From: Bacillota bacterium
GTDB taxonomy: Bacteria; Bacillota; Clostridia; Christensenellales; CAG-138
Assembly: GCA_023458615.1 (NCBI GenBank)
Contig: JAEWYV010000095.1
Coordinates: forward strand, 1-11,302
DNA length: 11,302 bases
Direction: 5' to 3'
Part shown: positions 6,453 to 11,302 of the stretch, in pieces
How the letters are laid out: the number at the start of each line of letters is the position of its first letter
Numbering within the stretch: position 1 is the stretch's first letter
The notes under the pieces: model-generated
What the model was told of the DNA's origin: nothing
The model's database searches: none
Seen by the model: only the letters and a program-made list of their open reading frames with translations
Position numbers and translations under genes: made by a program

Positions 6453-6456
6453 CATC
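6433..6456. promoter_or_regulatory. Inverted repeat over the -35 region, candidate operator
   Basis: GATGTT (6433-6438) and AACATC (6451-6456) are perfect 6-bp arms 12 bases apart. The repeat covers most of the promoter spacer and part of the -35 element, where a bound repressor would block polymerase. No regulator gene is visible in the window to pair with it. The arms are short, so chance cannot be excluded. Confidence 0.45.
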
Positions 6457-6504
6457 TTTTTGTATGAAACAATAAGATACAAATCAACGTCGTGTTACGC
6501 TGGT

Positions 6505-6539
6505 AAAAACGCCGGACATATTCGCAATATGTCCGGCGT
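6505..6539 (-). terminator. Intrinsic terminator after the oxidoreductase gene
   Basis: A perfect 14-bp inverted repeat (6509-6522 and 6526-6539, including GCCGGACATATT) with a 3-nt loop ends in TTTTT (6505-6509) on the minus strand. It starts 12 bp after the oxidoreductase stop codon. This is a textbook rho-independent terminator and closes the GldFG-like/oxidoreductase unit. Confidence 0.93.
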
Positions 6540-6551
6540 AATGCGTGTTTT

Positions 6552-7670
6552 TCAGCCGGTGATCTCGCTTAAATGCACTTCGCGCCCCTCCGAACAGGAG
6601 CGATAGAACGCGTCGATGACAGCGGCGACGTTGAGCGTCTCCTCCGGCTTGATGAATAGCTCCGCGCCATGCAGGAGGTGGTTTGCGGCATTCTCCATCA
6701 GATAATAGTGCCCCATAAAGTCCTTGCCCGCGTGCTTGCCTTCCGAGAAATAGCGCGGCTTCACATCCGCCTGATAGCGCCCCATGGTGGAATACAGCTC
6801 CATGCTCGGCAACGCAAGGCCGGACTTGGTTCCCGCAAAACGCATGTTGTATTCATTTGGCAGATTGACAGCCCAGCTGGTTTTAAAGTTGAGCAGCCCG
6901 CCGCCCTGCAATAGGATGGTGCCCGCCGCAAACTCCTCCACCTCAAACTCCGAGGGGGAGTAGGGGCGCGCGTTATGCACACCGCGCGGCGCACCACTCT
7001 CGGGCAGGCTAGTGACAATATTGGTCTCGTGACGGCTTAAATAGTCCGCACTGGTGCCGATAATGGAGGAGAAGCGCTTGCCGCCCATAACCCAGAGCGC
7101 CGCGTCCACCAGATGGACGCCAAGGTCGCAGAATGCGCCGCCGCCGTTTGCGTCCTTCTTGTGGAATGTGCCCCATTTTGGCACGCCTCTGCGGCGGATG
7201 AGCGAAAACTCGGAATAATAGATGTCCCCCAGGGTGCCGTTGTCAAACATCTCCCGCGCGAACTGGTATTCATCGTTATAGCGTAGAGTTTGGCAGGCAA
7301 AGAGGGTTTTGCCGACGCTTGCGGCATAGTCAAACATCTCTTTGGTGTCCGCATAGGTGAGCGCAAGCGGCTTTTCGCAGGCAACGTTGCAGCCGTGCTT
7401 GAGCGCGAGCATGGTCATGGGCTTGTGTCCCATATTTGGGGTGCAGACAGAGACGAGATCCGGCTTTTCCTTGAGCAGCATCTCCTCGGCGTCGGTGTAC
7501 CAATGGGCGATGCCGTGGCGCTTTGCGGTGCCTTCGGCGGAGACGGGGTTCACGTCGCAGATGGCGACGAGATCAACCAGCTCCGGAATGGCAAGATAGG
7601 CGGGAATATGCGCCGCGTTGGCGATCATGCCGGCGCTGATGACGGCAACCTTCAATTTACTCTCGTTCAT
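6552..7670 (-). CDS. Gfo/Idh/MocA family NAD(P)-dependent oxidoreductase
   Basis: This is a cytoplasmic dehydrogenase of the family that oxidises or reduces sugars, inositols and amino-sugar derivatives. It has 372 residues. The N-terminal Rossmann domain begins VAVISAGMIANAAH, with the usual first Gly of GxGxxA replaced by Ser12. Asp39 at the end of the second strand suggests NAD preference. CEKPL (98-102) carries the family catalytic Lys100. The C-terminal substrate domain has DLGVHLVD (182-189), with Asp182 and His186 as the expected active-site pair. The ATG at 7670 has AAAGGAAG upstream at good spacing. It is 45 bp after the DUF4340-type gene, with no terminator or clear promoter between, so it is probably read from that operon. 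Its substrate is unknown; the compound taken up by the nearby sugar importer is one possibility. Confidence 0.93.
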   Translation of the reverse strand: MNESKLKVAVISAGMIANAAHIPAYLAIPELVDLVAICDVNPVSAEGTAKRHGIAHWYTDAEEMLLKEKPDLVSVCTPNMGHKPMTMLALKHGCNVACEKPLALTYADTKEMFDYAASVGKTLFACQTLRYNDEYQFAREMFDNGTLGDIYYSEFSLIRRRGVPKWGTFHKKDANGGGAFCDLGVHLVDAALWVMGGKRFSSIIGTSADYLSRHETNIVTSLPESGAPRGVHNARPYSPSEFEVEEFAAGTILLQGGGLLNFKTSWAVNLPNEYNMRFAGTKSGLALPSMELYSTMGRYQADVKPRYFSEGKHAGKDFMGHYYLMENAANHLLHGAELFIKPEETLNVAAVIDAFYRSCSEGREVHLSEITG

Positions 7671-7715
7671 AGCAGTCTTCCTTTCTGACAGGTGCAGTTG
7701 CGCTTGTGCAGGTAA

Positions 7716-9137
7716 TTACCAGTTTTCTTCGATCGGTTCGCCGGAGACGGCGTGCTCGCAGGCGAGCTTCATCGCGTCCACAAAGGAGGCGCGCATATCA
7801 AACTCAATCACGCCGTTGATGTCAACATTCACGCGGCGCGTGGTTCCGGCGTAGAGCGTCATAACGTCCGCGGGCTTGTTCGCGTCCAGATAGTTGTAGG
7901 TGATGGTCATCAGCGGGACATCGCCGGGGGTGACGTCGCTTAAATACTGTCCGTCGGAGGCGGCGCTGGTGAGCAGGCGGTAGAAGACGTAGAAAAGCTC
8001 CACGTCCATGTCCTTACCATTCACGCTAGCATACTGCGTGCCGTCCGCCTTCTTGCCGCTCTCAAAGGTATAGGTCTTCCCGTCAAACGAGACGGTGAGA
8101 TCCTTCAGATCGAGCCGCAAGGGGGAGAGGAACCAGCGCAGCATCAGCTTGGTGTAGTCAATGTTGATAAACGCCGGTTTCTCAATGACGTAGACGATCT
8201 GCGTGCCGTCCACGGTGACGAGATATTTTGTATCGTTGAGCTTGACCAGCAGCAGACGATAGTTGACGATGTCGGTTTCGCTGCTCTTGTAGCCAAAGTC
8301 CACCACCATTGCCGGGTTATCAAATCCCAACTTGCTCAAATCAGCCGCTGTGAGGTTGTAGCCAATGACGTCCAGCGCCTGCATGTTGAGCACGGAGCCA
8401 AGCATCTCGATGCCATAGGTTTGGTCGAGCTCATAGGTACCCTTCATGCGCACAATATGCGTTGCAGGGCCAAAGCTCTTTGCATCCAGCGTCGCCTTCG
8501 GGTTGGAGGCACGCACCGCCTCCACGGTGATCGGCTTATCCAGCAGAGCGCCGGAGAAGGTGATATCCGTGATGGCGGAAAGCGGGCTGGAGACCGTGGG
8601 TTTTGGCGTGACCTGAAGCGTGATATACGCTTCCTTTCGGCAGAGGAAATAGGCCATGTCCTCACTGGAGAAGAGATAGACCGCCTTGTCACCCTCCACC
8701 TGTCCGTAATAGTTGCCGCTGATAACCTCTTGGTTGCCGACGGTCATGCCAAAGGCACTCTTGTCGTTGAACGCAACGCGGATGGTTGCCTGCGGTTTGT
8801 CCAAGCCGTATTCGGAGAGATCCTTCGGGTTTGCTTCTATACGCTTGAGCGCGCCAAACGCGCTGCCGTGATAGAGGAGTTCATAAAACCCTTCTACGTT
8901 GATCAGCCAAGCGGGGATGTCGTCAACCACAAAGCCACCATCCTCCGCAGTCACCTTGTAGGTGCCGGAGGGGTTCGTAATCTCCATTGCCGCAATGTCG
9001 GCAGGCTGTTTCTCCAGAAACACCACAACCGATCCAGCCTTGGAAGCGGGATTGAGCGTCAACATCAGATAAGCCGCACCCAACAGCAGCACAACGCCAA
9101 ACGAAACGAGAACCCACTTGACGAGTTTTCCGCTCAT
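7716..9137 (-). CDS. DUF4340-type membrane-anchored protein
   Basis: This 473-residue protein has an N-terminal basic stretch and one membrane helix (about 7-27), followed by a large domain probably outside the cell. The pattern of repeated small beta-rich units, with phrases such as LSEYGLDKPQATIRV and YYGQVEGDKAVYL, is like DUF4340 (PF14238) proteins. At least three such units seem to follow one another (for example DLSKLGFDNPAMVV further on). The role of the family is not established; it usually sits beside GldF and GldG-type genes, as here. It starts one base after the GldG stop codon, with GGAGG inside the end of that gene, so the two are likely translated together. It may help an ABC-2 exporter at the envelope. 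Family assignment is by pattern memory, not a search. Confidence 0.8.
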   Translation of the reverse strand: MSGKLVKWVLVSFGVVLLLGAAYLMLTLNPASKAGSVVVFLEKQPADIAAMEITNPSGTYKVTAEDGGFVVDDIPAWLINVEGFYELLYHGSAFGALKRIEANPKDLSEYGLDKPQATIRVAFNDKSAFGMTVGNQEVISGNYYGQVEGDKAVYLFSSEDMAYFLCRKEAYITLQVTPKPTVSSPLSAITDITFSGALLDKPITVEAVRASNPKATLDAKSFGPATHIVRMKGTYELDQTYGIEMLGSVLNMQALDVIGYNLTAADLSKLGFDNPAMVVDFGYKSSETDIVNYRLLLVKLNDTKYLVTVDGTQIVYVIEKPAFINIDYTKLMLRWFLSPLRLDLKDLTVSFDGKTYTFESGKKADGTQYASVNGKDMDVELFYVFYRLLTSAASDGQYLSDVTPGDVPLMTITYNYLDANKPADVMTLYAGTTRRVNVDINGVIEFDMRASFVDAMKLACEHAVSGEPIEENW

Positions 9138-9138
9138 G

Positions 9139-10593
9139 TCAGCGATACCTCCGTGTGAGCCAGACGGCGATGCCCGTGCCGAGAATCAACAGCGGAAGCA
9201 CCGCGCAGAGGATGATGCCGAGTGCGCTTGCCGTGCCGGTTGTCACGCCGAGGGTGCTCCCTGCGAGCGACTTTGGCGCGATGGAGATCGTGTTTTCGCG
9301 GTTGGTGAGCGTGTTGAACAGCGCCACGATGTAGGAGGCGTTGTTGAGCGAGGTATTGGAGATGCTCGTTGCGGCAAAGAGATAGCTCGATGCGCTGACA
9401 ACCACGTTAGATTGCTTTTCGCTATCGCCCGAGGCGATCTTCCAACTCGTTAGCGTGAGCGCTGGCATCGGCCCCCACTGCGTCGCCATGCTGGCGGTGA
9501 AGCTGTCGTCCGCCGTGCTGGGGCGAACGCCCGCCGTCTCATAGAACGAGAGGAGCGTATCCACAAAACGGTTGTCCTTGTTGGTGAATACCAGCGAGAG
9601 CGGGCGGCTCAGCGGCAGCAGCACGGGGTTTTTGCTGTCCTTGAGCTTGGCGGCATAGTCCGCGTTGGTATAGTCTGCCAGCGGATAGTAGGGCTGATAA
9701 CTGTAGGCGCGATCCTTACTGGTTTCAAACACCGCCCCGTCGCCGACCGAAACGCCCCATTCGCGCAGGAAAGCGTCGAGGTTTGGCGTGAGCGGCTGGG
9801 AGACATCCGCCGCGTAGAGCAGCGTTTTGCCGTATTCGCCGCCGTTGTAGAGGAAGGCGTCGAATTTGTCCAGTACGTCGGTCGAGAGATCGACCGCGGG
9901 CGCAAGCAGCAGCAGAATGTCGTAGCCATCCAGCGGGTCGGTGACCATGTTTGCGCTGGAGACGACGAAGTTGTTGTCCGAAAGCACGCTCTTGAGCGCG
10001 TCTGTGTCCGTAAACACATCGTTGCCGGTGAGAAGGGCGATGTTGACCGGATCGTCGGTGGTTACATTGACGATGGCGCTGGTGAGCGCCTCCTCCGCGC
10101 GGGAGGATTCGATTGCGAGGGACTTGTCCTCGGTATAGGCGTAGTTAAACAGGCTCGCGAGCGGTAGCTGCTTGAGCCCCGTCTTACTCTTGACGAGGAT
10201 ATCCCCGTCCTTGAGCGTCAGGCCGGGATACTGCGCGGCAAAGGTCGGGTCCGCCGTGTAGTCGATGTATTGCATTTGGATGTGCGCGCTGTATTTCGGA
10301 TATTGCTCTAAGATGCGCTGCGCCTGCGTGAAATACGCGTTTCCGGCGAAGCTGCCGTCGTTAGCGAGCACATAGAGCGTGATATCGTCCGTCAAGCCGT
10401 CGAGCACCTGCTTGGTGTCGTCGCCGATTTGATAGGCGGCGTTGGCGGTTAGGTCATAGCTCAACGAGTAACGATTGCCCAGCGTATACACCACGATGTT
10501 GAGCAGGAACGCGGCTCCGATTATGAACACGATGAGCAACGCAAATAGCGCGTTGAGTTTGAAGGTTTCATTGGTGAGTTTGATGCGTTTCAT
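9139..10593 (-). CDS. GldG-type ABC transporter auxiliary protein
   Basis: This 484-residue protein has a membrane helix at each end (about 14-37 and 455-478) and a large domain between them on the outer face. Just after the first helix comes RYSLSYDLTANAAYQIGD, matching the family pattern in which an Asn/Arg-Asp-Leu-Thr stretch opens the domain. A central part such as DGYDILLLLAPAVDLS and FLYNGGEYGKTLLYA resembles the GldG/IFT52-like fold of the ABC_transp_aux family (PF09822). GldG works with GldA and GldF in gliding bacteria, but homologues are common in non-gliding Clostridia with unknown cargo. The start has GGGAGGG upstream, and the preceding permease gene ends 15 bp before. Confidence 0.85.
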   Translation of the reverse strand: MKRIKLTNETFKLNALFALLIVFIIGAAFLLNIVVYTLGNRYSLSYDLTANAAYQIGDDTKQVLDGLTDDITLYVLANDGSFAGNAYFTQAQRILEQYPKYSAHIQMQYIDYTADPTFAAQYPGLTLKDGDILVKSKTGLKQLPLASLFNYAYTEDKSLAIESSRAEEALTSAIVNVTTDDPVNIALLTGNDVFTDTDALKSVLSDNNFVVSSANMVTDPLDGYDILLLLAPAVDLSTDVLDKFDAFLYNGGEYGKTLLYAADVSQPLTPNLDAFLREWGVSVGDGAVFETSKDRAYSYQPYYPLADYTNADYAAKLKDSKNPVLLPLSRPLSLVFTNKDNRFVDTLLSFYETAGVRPSTADDSFTASMATQWGPMPALTLTSWKIASGDSEKQSNVVVSASSYLFAATSISNTSLNNASYIVALFNTLTNRENTISIAPKSLAGSTLGVTTGTASALGIILCAVLPLLILGTGIAVWLTRRYR

Positions 10594-10608
10594 ATTCGTT
10601 TCCCTCCC

Positions 10609-11302
10609 TTAGCTCCAGCGCCGGCGCTCGAGCGTCACGATGGAAAACAGGATGAACAGCGCGGAGACACTCAGGAAAAACACCGCGCTTGGCAGATCGA
10701 CCACACCGAGCGTAAACGGCTCATAGCGGGTTTGGAACGAGAGATTAGAGAAGACCACCTGCCAGAACTTGCTGGAGACGACATAGGAAATCGCGTCCAC
10801 CAGTACGAGGAACAGGCTCACCGCAAAGCCCATGACGGCGGCGATGACCTGGCTTTCGGTCAGGGAGGAGAGGAAGAGGCAAACCGCGATGAGCGCAAGC
10901 CCCAATAGCGCTAAGCCTAGGAAGTTTCCAATTACGCTCGGCCAGTCCACGGGGGCGACGATGGAGGTAATGACCGCGTCGATTAGCGTGGCCGAGATGG
11001 CGATGAGGAACACGACAACGGCGGCAAAGTATTTGCCCAGCACGATATCCGCCCGCGAAACAGGCGCGGTTAACAAGAGCTGGTCGGTTTTTGCGCGCTT
11101 TTCCTCGCTCATGAGGCGCATGGTCAGCACCGGCACCAGAAACAGCACCACGGAGAAGAGCATGCTAAAAAGAGTAGTGAAATCCGTCGTGTAGCCGTAG
11201 AGGTTATAAGTAAAGTAATAATAATTGGTGAAGAAGAATGCCACCGCGATGATGACGTAACCAAGCGGGGCATTGAAATAGGCGCGCAACTCGCGCTTGA
11301 AG
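10609..11302 (-). CDS. ABC-2 family permease, GldF-like, N-terminus cut by window edge
   Basis: This is the membrane subunit of an ABC exporter-like complex. The frame stays open to the right edge; 230 residues are visible and the start lies outside. The visible N-terminus FKRELRAYFNAPLGYV is the classic opening of GldF/NosY-like ABC-2 permeases, so only a few residues are missing. A TTG at 11289 is in frame but lies inside this conserved motif and is unlikely to be the start. The signature LTMRLMSEEKRAKTDQLLL and PVSRADIVLGKY follow (about 60-95), then further membrane segments, ending in a short basic tail. The gene is followed after 15 bp by the GldG-type gene, and its ATPase (GldA-like) is expected just upstream, beyond the window. 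Confidence 0.88.
   Translation of the reverse strand, partial: FKRELRAYFNAPLGYVIIAVAFFFTNYYYFTYNLYGYTTDFTTLFSMLFSVVLFLVPVLTMRLMSEEKRAKTDQLLLTAPVSRADIVLGKYFAAVVVFLIAISATLIDAVITSIVAPVDWPSVIGNFLGLALLGLALIAVCLFLSSLTESQVIAAVMGFAVSLFLVLVDAISYVVSSKFWQVVFSNLSFQTRYEPFTLGVVDLPSAVFFLSVSALFILFSIVTLERRRWS

Noticed and set aside
6182..6606. Short plus-strand open frames (6182-6373 and 6412-6606) in the long leader and terminator region
   Set aside because: There is no good ribosome binding site and no motif, and the second runs through the terminator into the oxidoreductase gene. The region reads better as leader and promoter on the minus strand.
7671..7715. A separate promoter for the oxidoreductase gene
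   Set aside because: Only 45 bp are available, and apart from the ribosome binding site I see no -35/-10 pair. The CTGCAC repeated here is too short to interpret.
8421..9158. A 245-codon plus-strand open frame over the DUF4340-type gene
   Set aside because: It is antisense to a gene with a good start and tight operon position, and its product shows no motif.

Overview
The window looks like chromosome from a moderately GC-rich member of the Bacillota, probably class Clostridia. The reasons are a lipoprotein-type binding protein with a Lys-Lys-Leu signal peptide and an Ala/Glu/Pro linker, strong GGAGG-type ribosome binding sites, short U-tailed intrinsic terminators, and a GldF/GldG/DUF4340 gene set of the kind seen in gut Clostridia. 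This assignment is an inference. No rRNA, tRNA, insertion sequence, phage gene or CRISPR array was seen.

All eight genes lie on the minus strand, so transcription runs from the right edge to the left. Region A (11302 to 6505) holds an ABC-2 permease of the GldF type (cut by the right edge), a GldG-type auxiliary membrane protein, a DUF4340-type membrane-anchored protein and a Gfo/Idh/MocA oxidoreductase. They are tightly packed and end at a strong intrinsic terminator (6505-6539). The ATPase partner presumably lies just beyond the right edge.

Region B (6452 to 1035) is a ribose/galactoside-type (CUT2) sugar ABC importer. A near-consensus sigma-A promoter (TTGAAA-17-TATAAT, 6424-6452) overlaps an inverted repeat that could be an operator. 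An unusually long, structured leader of about 318 nt follows. Then come the binding lipoprotein, a structured 199-bp gap, a double ATPase that starts at TTG, and two different permeases joined by overlapping stops and starts. The unit closes with an intrinsic terminator (1035-1066).

Region C (956 to 1) is the N-terminal 318 residues of an MFS transporter, cut by the left edge.

The binding protein would deliver an unidentified sugar or polyol to the two permeases, powered by an ATPase in which only one of the two composite sites looks catalytically complete. The adjacent NAD-dependent sugar oxidoreductase could act on the imported compound, although it is transcribed with the GldFG-like unit. 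No single gene is wholly novel. The least explained parts are the long leader with its nested repeats, the structured gap after the binding-protein gene, and the pairing of a GldF/GldG/DUF4340 unit with a sugar oxidoreductase.
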